Assembly (NCBI GenBank): GCA_034359265.1
Contig: CP136890.1
Location: 32,158,501 to 32,222,500, forward strand
Length of the DNA stretch: 64,000 nt
Direction: 5' to 3'
Origin: Canna indica
Taxonomy: Eukaryota; Streptophyta; Magnoliopsida; Zingiberales; Cannaceae
Below, in pieces: positions 46,694 to 58,845 of the stretch. Numbering within the stretch: the first letter of the stretch is position 1; each line of letters starts with the position of its first letter. The position numbers were made by a program, and so were the translations under genes. Below the pieces are notes generated by a model that saw only the letters and a list, made by a program, of their open reading frames with translations, was not told where the DNA came from and ran no database searches.

Positions 46694-48246
46694 ATGGCCA
46701 ACCAAGTGCACGACGATAAGCGTTCTTCTTGCAGCTCATTGCTGCTTCTGCTTCTCGTCCTCCTGATAGCGGCAACACCTGCAGCCATAGCAGCATCAAC
46801 AAAGCATGATGCAGAGCAGGGAATTAAGGCAGAGGAAAGGGATGAGTCCTCTGAGTCATGGACCGATTGGGCCAAGGACAAGATCACTGGAGGGCTGGGT
46901 CTCAAGCAACACCATGAAAGCCAGGAGGAAGAGAAGGACGCATCAAAGAAAGCCAAGGAAGCCGCCGGTAAAGCTCAGGAGGCGGCCAAAGAGATGGCAT
47001 ACGGTGAGTACATGCATGTGCGAGCACTACCTTCGTCTTCCTCTACTGTAGCTTAATTGCAATGGTAGCTGGTAGCAACATATTAATCTTTGACCGCAGA
47101 AAAGGCAAATCAAGCTAAAGAAGCAGCTCAGAAGAGAACCGAAAAGATCAAGGAAGTTGTCTTAGGTAAGTTTCTAGATGTGACGATCTCGTAGAAGCTA
47201 AATTAGGGTTGAGCTCTCAATCATGGCTTAATTGGTCAGAGACTGGAAGACACGCAGCAGACAAGGCAGGAGAAGCGAGAGAAGGCGTCGCGGAGAAGGC
47301 TGCAAAGGCTAAGGACGCTGCCAAGGAGACCTCAAAAGAGGCCGCATGTAGGGCAGAAAAGGCGGCTGAGGAGACCTCAAAGACCGCAGCGGAGAAGGCG
47401 GCCAAGGCCAGGGAGGCCGCCACAGGCATGGCAAAAGAGAAGGCATCAAAGGCCATGGAGACCGCCGAGGAGACCTCAAAGAACATTGCGGAGAAAGCGG
47501 CGAGCGCCAAGGACGCCGCCGGAAGCATGGCCAAAGAGAAGTCGTCGAAGGCCAAGGAGACCGCGGAGGAGGCCTCAAAAAACGCGGCGGACAAGGCAGC
47601 GAAGTCCAAAGAGGCCGTCAAGGAGACCGCAAAGAACGCAGCGGACAAGGCAGCGAAGTCCAAGGAGGCCGTCAAGGAGACTGCAAAGGACGCGGCGGAT
47701 AAAGCAGAGAGCGTCAGGGAGGCCACCACAAGCACGGCCAAAGAGAAGGCATCGAAGGCCAAGGACACAGCCGTGGAAACCTCAAAGAACGCGGCGGAGA
47801 AGACGGCGAAGGCCAAAGAGGCCGCCAAGGAAACATCCAAGGAGGCTGCAAGCAAGGCAAAGGATAAGGCGTCGAAAGGCAGTGAGGCCGCCAAGGAAAC
47901 ATCCAAGGAAGCCACAAGCAAGGCAAAGGAGAAGGCGTCGAAGGCCAGGGATTTGGCGAAAGATACGATGGAGAGGATTGCAAGTGATGGAAAGGACACG
48001 GCGGTGGAGAAGGACGGCGATGGCGGCGCGTGGGAGAGAGCGGCAGTGGAGGGGAGGGAGAGGGAGGTGGAAGATGAGGAACAGCTTGGTTACGCGAGTG
48101 AGAAAATGAAGAGGAAGGTGGAAGATGGACTGGAGGCCGCCAAAGTGAAGGCAAAGGAAGCCATGGAAGCGGCGAAGGAGAAGCTAGCGGCGGTGAAGGA
48201 GAACGTGGTGGGTGGCGGATCGAAACGACGGGAGGAGGAGTTATGA
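46694..48246 (+). CDS. late embryogenesis abundant protein, group 3 (LEA_4) with signal peptide
   Basis: Three coding exons: 46694-47003, 47100-47165 and 47240-48246, with GT/AG introns of 96 and 74 bp, all phase 1; 1,383 nt, 460 residues. The N-terminus has a clear signal peptide (hydrophobic LLLLLLVLLIAATPAAIAAS, about residues 14-34), followed by an acidic stretch. Residues about 95-400 are a long run of imperfect 11-residue repeats rich in Ala, Lys, Glu (AADKAAKSKEAVKETAK, EKASKAKDTAVETSKNAAEK), the LEA group 3 hallmark: disordered when wet, amphipathic helix on drying. The C-terminus is charged. Such proteins protect membranes and proteins in desiccating seed; the signal peptide implies ER or apoplast location. 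ABRE and RY motifs upstream fit seed/ABA control. The long antisense frame is a composition artefact. No defects were seen; the acceptor at 47239 is chosen because it keeps phase. Confidence 0.88.
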
Positions 48247-49002
48247 CTTAATTACTACGGTGTTTCGCTTGTATTTATTTTGTGGCTTCTCTGCATGCGT
48301 TAATACAACAGTTTTTATGTGATCCATGAATATATAAATCTTGCTTGCTTGCTTGGCCATCTAATATATATGTCACAAGGTACTTTCCCAATGAAAATTT
48401 GTTGATGTTGTATTTTTTTATTTTTTTTACTTTTAAGATTTTTTTGCATGATTTAACCAAAATTTACCTATTCTTTATATTTCTTTATATTTATATTCTG
48501 ATTTAACGTGCTTGTTATCAAAATTTGCATTTAATATTATATAAGTATTTAATACTGTTGTTATCGAAAATTTTATGATTTTTAAAATATTTTTTTATCG
48601 AAATCTGTATTTAATACATTTTCGTTTTATGATTTTTTAAATATTTTTTTCATGGAAATGTGTATTTAATATGCATTTAGTGCCGTTCCGATGAAAATCT
48701 GTATTAAAATTCGAAATACCATTTTATTATTTATTTTATGTTTTTTTATGACATTTATATTTAATACACATTTAATGCCATTAATGGAATTTTGTATTTG
48801 ATGGAAATTCGAAAATAATTTGTTACCGAAATCTATATTCAATACACATTTAGTGTTGTTGTTTTTTTTTTAATTTGCCACGTGCGGCACTTTCGCATTC
48901 CAGCTATGTTGACATGACAAACTTACATTTTTTAGACAATTTTTTTTATTTTTTTATTTTTTTTCTCTTTCATTCAATTCCCATAAATTTAATTAATTTT
49001 TA
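48247..49002. repeat. 3' flank of the LEA gene with imperfect AT-rich tandem repeats
   Basis: After a probable 3' UTR, 48510-48870 repeats variants of TGTATTTAATACACATTTAG followed by TGCCGTT and GAAAT about five times at irregular spacing. The rest to 49002 is AT-rich. No gene. Confidence 0.5.
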
Positions 49003-49733
49003 GAAGTAATTGACGAATCTAATCCAAACTATGGTCTTTTCACAAATTTAATCCAAAATTTTATTTGTATCAATTATATATCAAATTATCAAGTTTATAT
49101 CAATTCTAGCCCGACGTCAAATGCTCGTCAATTTCACCGTTAGGTGCTGACGTGGCATCTGACTCAGCATATTAAAAATTATTTTTTTAATAATCGTGTT
49201 GCCACGATAGCATTTAATTAAAAATATTTATTTTTTAATATCAATTTTTAACTTACAACCTATGCCACGTTAGCTATTAATTTTTTTATAAAAAAAAACC
49301 CTTCTCCCCCGTGAATCCTCATCTCCTTCTCCCCCGAGCCACTACTCGTACGTCATGCTCGTCGTTGGGTGCCTATCGTCGTCGCCTTCTCGCCCGTGAA
49401 GCCGATTGTCATCGTCGGGCGCATCGCTTATTGCCTGAAATCGCCGAAATCCATATTGCCTGAGATCGCTCATTGCCTGATCAACACAGGTATTCCCTTC
49501 GTCTAAGGTTTATCCTTAGCGTATGTTTGAACCAACTATGGTGATTCTCTTTTTCTTCTAGGGTTTATCCGCCATTCAGATTTTATCCTTGACGTCTAGG
49601 GTTTAGGTTCTATCCTTTGAAGTCTAGGGTTTGGGTTCTATCCTTGACGTCTAGGGTTCAATTTTAGGTTGGCTACAAATTTTTATTATTGTTTCTAATT
49701 GCTTAATTTCTTAATATCAAATTGCTTAATTTC

Positions 49734-50252
49734 ATGGCATCAAGATCAACATCAACATCAAGAGCAACTTAGATTGATGAAGTATGTATAACCTCGTCAA
49801 TATTTGTACCATTTTGTGATCATGAGCTTCTGACTTGCTTGTTAACATCAAATACAAGAAAAAATCTCGCGAGAAGATTCTAGAGATTCATACGTTGGAA
49901 GCTATATATATTCACATATATTCAGTTTTTAATAAATAATTTATTCTAATATTCCTAAGTAATTATTCCTTATATATAGGATGCTGACGATTGCCATTTT
50001 TTTGAGTGGTATGATTCTCCGTATTCTGGACGTGCAAAAGAAGCATTGCAAAATTTGACAGTCGACAAAGAAAATATGAGATAACACATTATGTGACTTG
50101 AGCAAAAGAATGAAGTTCTTGTCAACAAAGTGGCGATGCAAGTAAATATAATAAGTAGAATGGAAAAGGAGAACAAGAAGATAAAATTCCATATTTGGTT
50201 ATTATGTTGTATTTGGATTGTAGTATGCATGGGTATGTACACTTTAATGTGA
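49734..50252 (+). pseudogene. GRF-type zinc-finger protein of the MULE, decayed
   Basis: Starts MASRSTSTSRAT. The next piece, after a stop, has FCDHELLTCLLTSNTRKNLARRF, then an intron-like break (about 49895-49980), then DADDCHFFEWYDSPYSGRAKEAL, a coiled-coil-like stretch and a C-terminal hydrophobic segment (IWLLCCIWIVVCMGMYTLM). The C/H...TSxTxxNxxRRF...CxFFxW pattern is the GRF zinc finger, and the tail layout (coiled coil plus TM) is common in plant GRF proteins linked to transposons. Stops interrupt it. It occupies the position of an accessory gene convergent to the transposase, as mudrB does in MuDR, but it is not a MURB homologue that I can recognise. Confidence 0.55.
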
Positions 50253-50439
50253 GTCCGTGTGAAATGATACTATGTAATTTGAAACAAGCTTATGATATCA
50301 ATTTCACTTTTGTGAAGTATTAGTTTTATCAGTTTGAATTATATTTGAATTGTATTAGTTTCACTTTTGTTAAGTATCAATTTGGATTATTTTAGTTTTG
50401 TTAAGTATCAGTTTCACTTTTATATGGATTTTATATGGA

Positions 50440-50970
50440 TTATTTTGTTAAGTGTCAATTTTATCAGTTTTGTTAAGTTTTATTGATATCACTGATATGA
50501 AACTGATATCAGTGATATCAATTTCAGTTTCATTGAAACTGATATCAGTGATACTGATATCTCATATCTAAGTTTCAATGAAACTGAAACTGATATCATA
50601 TCACTAAATTATTGATATTAGTGATATCAGTATTAGTGAAACTGAAATTAATATCACTAATATCACTGATATCAGTTTCATATCGGTGATATCAATGAAA
50701 CTTAACAAAATTGATAAAAATGAACTGCAAAAGATATATCAATTTCATGTTTGACTGCAAAAAATTCAGTGATATCAGTATCAGTGATATCAAAATGAAC
50801 ACATCATCCTGCTTCAATGAACTAATACAATTTCAATTTAAGCTTCACTGATATAGTTCAATATCAAACTGAACATATACCAAGTGTTTGAAACTGATAT
50901 ATAAAAAGTTTCATTGATATCAGTATCAGTGATATCAGTTTCAATGAAACTGAAACTGATATCATATCAT
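50440..50970. repeat. GATATC-centred palindromic repeat array 1
   Basis: Dozens of overlapping words such as ACTGATATCAGT and CAGTGATATCAGTTTCA with TTCAGTTTCATTGAAACTGA palindromes, in alternating orientation. No coding sense. It lies directly downstream of the GRF remnant. Confidence 0.75.
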
Positions 50971-51190
50971 TGATATAAAACTGAAACTTCAATCATTTCA
51001 GTATCCAAAATTATGTCTCTGTTACATATCAAACTATTGAAACATCAAACTATATCTCTGTTACAAGCCTAAACTGAAACTGAGAAACTTGAACAATAGT
51101 TACATATATCATTATTTCAATAGTTACATATCAGAGTGTCAGTATCTAAAAATATATCACTATTTCAAAACATATATCACTCCAAAACAT

Positions 51191-54100
51191 ATAAGTGATA
51201 TCAATTTAATGTGTCATTTGGTGGTGCATCATGTTGGGAAGCTTGAACAATTGGTGATGTTTGGGAAGCTTGAACAAGTGGTGAGGTTTGTGAAGCTTGA
51301 AGTGGATGCACATCACATGATGATTGGACCCTCATATCACGTTCATGAATAACTGAGCCACTTGCTCCATTCTCCGCGAGATAAGCATATTGATAAACTC
51401 GAATCGGGCATCTAACGATAACCAAATATGATTGAAAATATATTTAATTTGATAATTTTAAATAGGCAAAAAATATAAATACATAACTAATTACTCTAAA
51501 ATAGGTATTTCCGATCTCTTCGCCTACAAAAACTCCAAAACCTTGAGATGTCATCGCTCTTTCCCTACAAACAGCCTAGGAAGAATATTAAAGGAGTTAG
51601 TAGTTCTTAAATAATTATAAATTATTATGAAGAAAATAAAGGGGATAAAAGATTTTACTGCAACATGGCTTCCATGAACTCTAGCTCCTCTACTACATCT
51701 TCCACTAGTAGTTCTACCTTTTCCTCTAGAAGATGATGGTCGCGACCTTCCTGAATTTTCAATTTGTGCCTACAACAATCATCATTTTTCAAATCAATAT
51801 CAGTTTTCAGAAACTAAAATTGAACTGATATCAAATATCAGTTTGTGAGATATCAGTTCTGAAACCGATATCTCATATCAATTTTCAGAAACTGATATGA
51901 GATATTAGTTTGTGAAACTGATATCATTATGATATCAGTTCTGAAACTGATATATAATTTGATATCAGTTCTGAAACTAATATCTCATATCAGTTTTCAG
52001 AAACTGATATGAGATATCAGTTTGCATTCAGTTCTGATTTGATATTCTGTGAATAACCTTAAATGTGCTGCTCAACTTTCTCTATTATCATGAACTACAT
52101 ATAGCAATGGAATGCATAACTTGGTAATACATGGGTGCACTTGTTGAGAGAGCAGTCATTTTTTATAATGCATAATTTGAGTAACTGATGTTACTATGGA
52201 ATGTAGAATTGTTTGATCTCCCAACTATCCCAAGCAAAGGTGCATATGTCATCCTACTTTTTGGATGAGTGTTTACTTGCACCATGATATGATATGAGAT
52301 ATCAGTTTGCATTATGATATCAGTCAGAAACTGATATCTATTCAGTTCTGAAACTGATATCTCATATCAATTTTCAGAAACACTAAAATCCTATGTATAA
52401 AATTGATATTACTATGTATAAAAATGAACACATAAAACTTCTATATCAGTAGCTGATGGAGATGCTAATGCCCTAAGCAGACAACTTGTTCTGTTGTGCC
52501 CATCTTGCTTGCATAAGCTACAACTCATAACTACGCCTCTTTTGGATACTCTTGAACTACTCTCCTCTTCATGTACTTCTCTCCTTCTTTTTTTCTTTGG
52601 CCACCCTGGCATCTTTTTCACCGGTGGAGGCAAAACATGAGGCCCTTCAACTTGTGGCCACATATCCTTTCCGGTCAATGGCTCTATAAGAAACTCATGT
52701 CTTTAAATATGCCCCCTTCTTGTAGTAATTGTCTACGTAATTGTTCGAATCTTCTTTAAGCCAAACTATACATGATATAGCATGATTGCAAGGTATCCCA
52801 GATATGTCCCAGTATCGACATGAACATGTGCGATCTGACAAGTTAACAACATGCGACCTCTCCATTTGCTGAACCTCAAACTTCAAATTCCCTACAGGCA
52901 TAACATGGCAAAATCAGGTTTCCCTCTTATTTTTCTCCATTTTTTTTCTTATGTTCGGACATATCTCATCATTGCTTCTCAACATCAGTTCCCTCTTAGC
53001 TTGCATCCTGGCCATTACCAATCGACGTATATCTTCAAGCATATCAATTATATGCTTCGATCTTGCCTTCAATATATATCCATTGAATGTCTCACTTAAA
53101 TTGTTTGTAATTATTTCACACTTAGAATTTGTGCTGATAAAGGCTTGGCAAAAATTTTGCATTCCAATAGCCGTGAAGTCTTGATGTGCCTGGCTTGAAA
53201 TAGCCGCAAGTTCATTCAAATGTCGGTTGAAGTTCGACTGCATAGTGCATCTAATGGTTCTCCAAAAGCAAGATTTTAAAGCATGACCATTATGCTTTTT
53301 TTCTTCCAATTTGCGTATACATGCGTAGCACAATTTCTGTGCTCAGCGGCAGGAACTCTATTTTTAATGGCATATTTAAGCCCCTATAACATAAACAAAA
53401 ACTATCAATGCTACTAAAATAATCTACTGATATACTGAAATCAGTTTCAAAAACTACTAATTGTTGATATCAAGTATTAGTTCAATATTAAAAATTACCT
53501 TCTGTTGATCACTAACAAGCGTCCAACCATACCCATGATTGATGCATAGTTCATCAAATAAGAGGCCCAAAAACCAACTCCAAGAATCATAGTTCTCTCC
53601 CTCTACCACAGCCCACGCAATTGGGAACATCTGATCATTCCCATCTCTGCCAACTGCTGAAAATAGCTGTCCCCCAAGAAAAGTCTTCAAAAAACACCCA
53701 TCAAATTTGTTGATTGGCCTACATCCATGAAGAAATCCCTTTCTTAAAGCATCGAAACCAATATACCATCGTATGAATACAGGAGGTGCACCTGTATGTG
53801 CCCGATCACACACAATGTTGAACAAGCTTGTTCGGTTCACAATTCGGAGTTGTGCCAAATATGCACCAAGCATTGCATAATGCTCTTCAACCGATCCTCG
53901 AAGCATTTTTAAAGACTCCCATTTCGCTCTGTAGCTTTTAATTCTAGGAATAGTAATGTAAAATTTGCTAAGCAAATCTTTTTCCATTTCCTCCACAGTC
54001 CAATTAGGATTGATCCTAAATTTATGCAGATAGTGCTTTGCTATCCAACCCACAGTGGCTTGTCTAGTCCTCAAATTTCTTGTGCATTTGTGTTGACTTT

Positions 54101-55004
54101 CATATGTCTTCACAATCAATGTCACTTCACTCTTCATCCAACTAGCGTATATTCTCCAAGGGCAACCAACCTCGCACCTTGCTTCCATTTTCTTTGTGCC
54201 TGTTCTACACCATTTGATATTATAACCATTCGCAATAGCATAGTTTTGAATAGCTTTTTTAAAGTGGGCAGTCGACTCAAATTTCATTCCAAGTTCAAGC
54301 TTAACATCACTCACATGATAATCTGGATTATGGACTTTACGGCGAACCTTTTTCCTCACATATACAAAATCAGTGTCTAAAGCAACTTCATCATCAGTAG
54401 TGACAGGTGTAATGATCTCATCATCGCTATTTTCATATTCACTAATTGGTTCATTGTCTTTAATTGTATCAGCTACATTTTCATCTTCATCTACATTTTC
54501 ATTCAGTGTTGTTGTTGCATGCACTGTACTGGGCACCTCCTCAGAGAAACTAATATCATCACTTCTGTACTCAACAGTGATTGGTCTAAGGTCAGTCTCT
54601 CTTCTTCCATTCTTTATACATCTAGAAATCAAGTATTCATCATCACTTTGGCTTTCAAATTCAGTTGACACTACATCATCGTCGATTTCTCCAACTGGAA
54701 CATAGTCTTCATCCTCAGATGACTGTGGCCCTTCTTGTTCATCAGCCTGTACATTTGGGCAAATTGAATTGATTAGTTGTTCATCAGCCTGTACATGTGG
54801 GCCAACCTGAGCTGAATTTTCATCTTCAACATCAACATCAACTTCAGCCTGTATTTGTGCATCATCTGCCGTTGTTGTATTTCTGAGGAAAGCATCTACC
54901 TCGGATAGTTGCACTCGATGTTGATGAGAAAAAAAATCATCTTTATTGGAATCACTCACTACTAAGATGTAACTACATAATAAACATGAAGAGTTAACAT
55001 GCAA
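51191..55004 (-). pseudogene. MURA-type MULE transposase, nearly complete
   Basis: Exon 1 (about 53491-55004) has an acidic N-terminus, the MuDR N-terminal domain (KLELGMKFESTAHFKKAIQN; CPWRIYASWM) and the start of the DDE domain with D1 (INKFDGCFLKTFLGGQ) and D2 (TLVSDQQK); a GT donor lies in frame. Exon 2 starts at about 53377 (GLKYAIKNRVPAAEHRNCAT), runs through ANWKKK and SCFWRTIRCTM and ends in a SWIM finger (CSCRYWDISGIPCNHAISCI, about 52780-52840). It continues to a CCHC knuckle (CSLCKQDGHNRTSC, about 52475-52520). Further C-terminal pieces at 51510-51780 (SRGKGRTTSGRCSRGARVHG; TSQGFGVFVG) and 51191-51425 fit typical MULE tails. Lesions: a one-base frameshift in an A run (T7 at 53296-53302), one TGA at about 52910, and a frameshift near 52695. 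Otherwise the catalytic core is intact. Confidence 0.88.
51780..52420. repeat. GATATC-centred palindromic repeat array 2
   Basis: Same words as array 1 (AACTGATATGAGATATCAGTT, TCAGTTCTGAAACTGATATC) in intron or 3' sequence of the transposase gene; units of about 30-45 bp, both orientations. Confidence 0.7.
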
Positions 55005-55935
55005 TCATAATATGTAATTAATAATATTCATGCACGTACAGTGATCGACTACATATCTATATTCATGCATGTACAGTGATCGACTACATATCTATATTCA
55101 TGCACATACAAAAATATTGCATCTAAACCCTATATATTTAAACCCTAATGCCCTAAATATGATTGCATTAGTTTAAATAAGGCATTATATATAGACAATC
55201 TGTACTGAATAAAACTTCAAATTAACGTTGAGTTGAGGGCATTTACCGACGCTGAGGGAGATGACCGATTTGCTGGAGGTAAGACAGTCCTCTGAGTCCT
55301 ATTTGATTGCCGAACCATTGATAGCCTGAGGCGACGAGGCAGTAAGAGATGGTCGACTTCACTATTGATAGCCCGAGGCGACGACGACGTGATGTCGACT
55401 TCACTATTGATAAACCGAGGCGACGAGGTATAGCAGCGAAGATGACTTCACTGGAGACAATGTGGGATGCTTAGATGGGCAATTTCACCAGAGGAGATGA
55501 GGCAGTAGACCAGTGATTGGCGACTGGCGAACGGGGGCGATTTCATGGGGATGATTTCACAGGGCGACAGATAAGAATCGAGTGGGGACAAATTTTAGTC
55601 GGGTATTAGGGATTAGGGTCGGATTTGATTAGGATTTTTTTCAAAAAAATATATTTTAATAGCTGACATGACATAGGCTGTAAGTTAAAAATTGATATTA
55701 AAAAAATAAATATTTTTAATTAAATGCTGACGTGGCAACGTGATTATTAAAAAAATAATTTTTAATATGCTGAGTCAAATGCCACATCAGCACCTAATAG
55801 TGAAATTGACGGGCATTTGACGTCGGGCTAGAATTGATATAAGTTTGATAGTTTGGAATATAATTGATACAAATAAAAGTTTAGACTAGATTTATGAAAA
55901 GGATCATAGTTTGGGCTAGAATCATCAATTAACCC

Positions 55936-56560
55936 TAATTTTTATATTGCAATTACTGCTCCCCTTCTCACACGTTTCACCTCTCTCAGTACCTACAAAT
56001 TTAATTAATCAACTTTTAAATTGCACTTACTACTTTCTCTCACACACGTTTCACCTCCCTTCTCTCTCTCAATTACTGCTCTATCTCTCATCCGTGACTC
56101 CTCTCCAATCCTTTTTACCATTGAAAGCAACGAAGGAGAAAAGAGAAAGGAGTGTGTGTAGATTGGGTTCTTTGGGGGATGTGGTAGACTTGGACGACGT
56201 AAGTGCCGAAATGGACGCCGGCCGATTGAGTCGTCCCTCATGGTTAGGGCGTGTAGTCCCAGCTCTCAGTCGAGTTTGCCGCTCTCGCGCGAGCATCTTT
56301 TATGACAACATCATGTTCGTGTCGCTCCGCAGCGTGACGAGCTTCGCCTCGCAGGGATCGGCAGCAGGAAGCTGAAACTCCCGACGACAAAATGAGTGTG
56401 CAAAAAAGTAACTAATCTTTGAATTTATTTCATGATATTTTTTTGACACTCATCGTATGATGATTAAATATGCACTTGCAATATTGATTCTGAAAGATGT
56501 CTGAACAAAAGTGTCATGTTTCGAGCTACAGGAAGATCTGAGAAACTACACCATCCCCTT
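55936..56560. other. MULE flank, CT-rich sequence and an unassigned GC-rich patch
   Basis: 55970-56110 is CT-rich and resembles a plant 5' leader, with two ACACGTTTCACCTC copies. 56160-56370 is GC-richer and open in one frame (55947-56375), but I recognise no domain. It could be the 5' end of a decayed gene or captured sequence. Confidence 0.3.
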
Positions 56561-58845
56561 GGTTTGTGGACTTTGAGTCCGGCGTGGAAGACGACGCCGC
56601 CGTCATCGAGATGGCAGGCTCCGCCAATGCCCACCTCTGCCACTTCTTCGAGGAGTCCATCAATCTAGAAATAAAAAAAGTACCCCCAATCTGGATCACT
56701 TCTGATGTAAGATGTACGACGTATGTCAAAAATAAAAGAAATCTTTCTTTTACTCTTCTTAAAGAATAAGGTGAGATAGATTGCTATTAAATATAATTTG
56801 TATATTTAACTTTTCTTTTGCTCTTCTTGCAGGATAAGGTGAGAAATTTAGTTTATACTAAGTTGAAATTTAATTTGAAAATTCATTTTTTCGTACATTT
56901 CAATTATACTAAAACACCTATCTTTCAATGATAATCGGACAATTGTTATCTACAGATCCTGTCTTCAAACCCAATTTGAACATCCTGCGTCAAATCCCCG
57001 CAGGTAAGAATATCATTTTCTCATTTAATTTTCATCAAATTCCGACAGTTAAGATTATCATTTTCTCAATTTCTATATATATCAATTTTCATTAATGTTA
57101 TCCTGTATTACAATTATGCTAATATATTAATCCATAATTTTTGCTTAGAAAATCGGACTCCGAATTCAATTTCATAAGTGATCTTATGCGGTACTCTATA
57201 TATTTATTTTTAATTTGAGCATGTATTACATATTGTTGTTTCAAATTCTTTTGTTGGTAGTACCAAATATTATTGTATAAATAGTTGACATGTTACATTT
57301 GAATTTTGTCAAACTTAGTACTTTCAATAGAAATATTTAATTTTTTTAAGAACTACATCAATATAAATATAATTTTTCTTAAATTTTTGAATTTTCTTAT
57401 CTAATATTTTCACAAAAAATGACTAATTACTTTTATGAAAACTAATTTTCAACTTTATTTTTTAAAAAAAAGTAATAAGCTTCTTTTTTCCCTTTAATAT
57501 ATATGTATATATATAATAAATCATATAACTTATTTCTTTTTTAAAAAAATTATTTTATGTAGTATACATCTTTATTATATAGTTGGTTGGCATGTTTACT
57601 ATTGAATTTTGTTATTTATTGAAAAATAATAATTTAATTTTTAATACAAAGCTTTATTTTTTAAAGAACTACAATAACATAAAAACTAATGATTCAATAT
57701 ATATATAACAATTTTCAATTAATAAATAGAAATATTTACTTTAAAAGTTATTTTTTAAAATTATTCAAATATTATTATTATTATTATTTTAATGCTTATT
57801 TTTATAAAAAGTATTTATTCAAGTTTTGCTTCTTTACAAATGTTTGATGTTTCTCTTTTCCTATTAAAGTCAATATATAATTTAATTTAAATAACTATAA
57901 AACATAGAATTTATTTCATTTAAATTAATTTTCTAAATTTAATCATTCTAATTTGTTAAACAAATCAATTTTCAAAATAAATTGATGAATTTTTCTACTA
58001 ATGATATTATATTTTTAAAATTTAATAAAAAAATAATGTGTATAAGATATAATAACACTAAAAAATACTACCTACCATTTAATACATAAAATATATTATA
58101 TGGAATTTGTTCGTAAATATCTTTGATTTATTTAACCGTGCAAATTTTCATAATAGAACCATGGAACTTTGGGCACCCATTATGTGTATGTGAATATTGT
58201 GGAGCTTTGATGTGGTACGAGGATAGAACTATCAAGATCAGAAATGTTAAAAATCTAAAGTTTACGTACCCTTTGCTATTAAAAATAATTCGCTTTCGTT
58301 ATTAAAAATAATTCGCTTTCGTTATTTATGAACTTTATTTATATATTTAAATGTGATATTTATATTACAAAATTAGGTTTTGTTTTCCTTACTTTACAAC
58401 CCTTTGTCATATATAAATATTTCATGTCCAAAATATACTATTATACGTACAAAGATATAAATTATTGTCTATTTCAAATTATTTTTTAACAAAATTTTTG
58501 GCATACAAAGAAATCATGTAAGAACATTATTGCAAAAATTCTTTTGCTTTTCGATGCACAATATGTCCATAATTTACAAAGAATATTTAGTTAAAACTAT
58601 TCTATATATATTACTATCATATTGATTAATAATAATGTCATCAATCTGTTGCCGTAAAAGTTCATAAACATTTATTTTTATGCTTAGCTCTTTAATAGTA
58701 AAATTATATATTTGAATAAAATATTATTTATATATTTTTTAATAAAACTATTAGTGTTATGCTAAATTTATTAATTATTCAATATTATTTAAATAAAATT
58801 ATATTTATATATATTTACGCAACGCACGCACGGGTTGTCGACTAG
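56561..58845. other. short GC-rich fragment, then AT-rich DNA ending in a Helitron-like 3' terminus
   Basis: 56565-56680 is a GC-rich open segment (FESGVEDDAAVIEMAGSANA...) of unknown origin. 56800-58800 is very AT-rich without genes. A direct duplication TAAAAATAATTCGCTTTCGT lies at about 58276-58325. At 58820-58845, CAAC...GTTG followed by CTAG and a T resembles a Helitron 3' end (short GC hairpin plus CTRR). No 5' TC end was fixed. Confidence 0.3.

Larger units (their letters stand above)
49003..55935 (-). mobile_element. Mutator-like element (MULE) with long TIRs and perfect 9-bp TSD
   Basis: Flanked by identical TAATTTTTA (48994-49002 and 55936-55944). Terminal inverted repeats of about 290 bp occupy 49003-49290 and 55645-55935; the left begins GAAGTAATTGACGAATCTA and the right, inverted, GGGTTAATTGATGATTCTAG. 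Inside each, TIR-adjacent sequence is GC-richer (49310-49470; 55215-55600) and looks like promoter/leader. Two genes converge: a GRF-finger remnant on plus (49734-50252) and a MURA-type transposase on minus (51191-55004), with palindrome-rich sequence between. A 9-bp TSD and long TIRs are diagnostic of the Mutator superfamily. Confidence 0.93.

Noticed and set aside
47217..47999. 260-codon open frame antisense to the LEA gene
   Set aside because: It is produced by the repeated GCC/AAG/GAG codon pattern of the LEA 11-mers read backward; the sense frame has family motifs, splice sites and a promoter.
47486..48109. 207-codon Arg/Pro-rich frame overlapping LEA exon 3
   Set aside because: Alternate frame of the LEA repeats; low complexity only.
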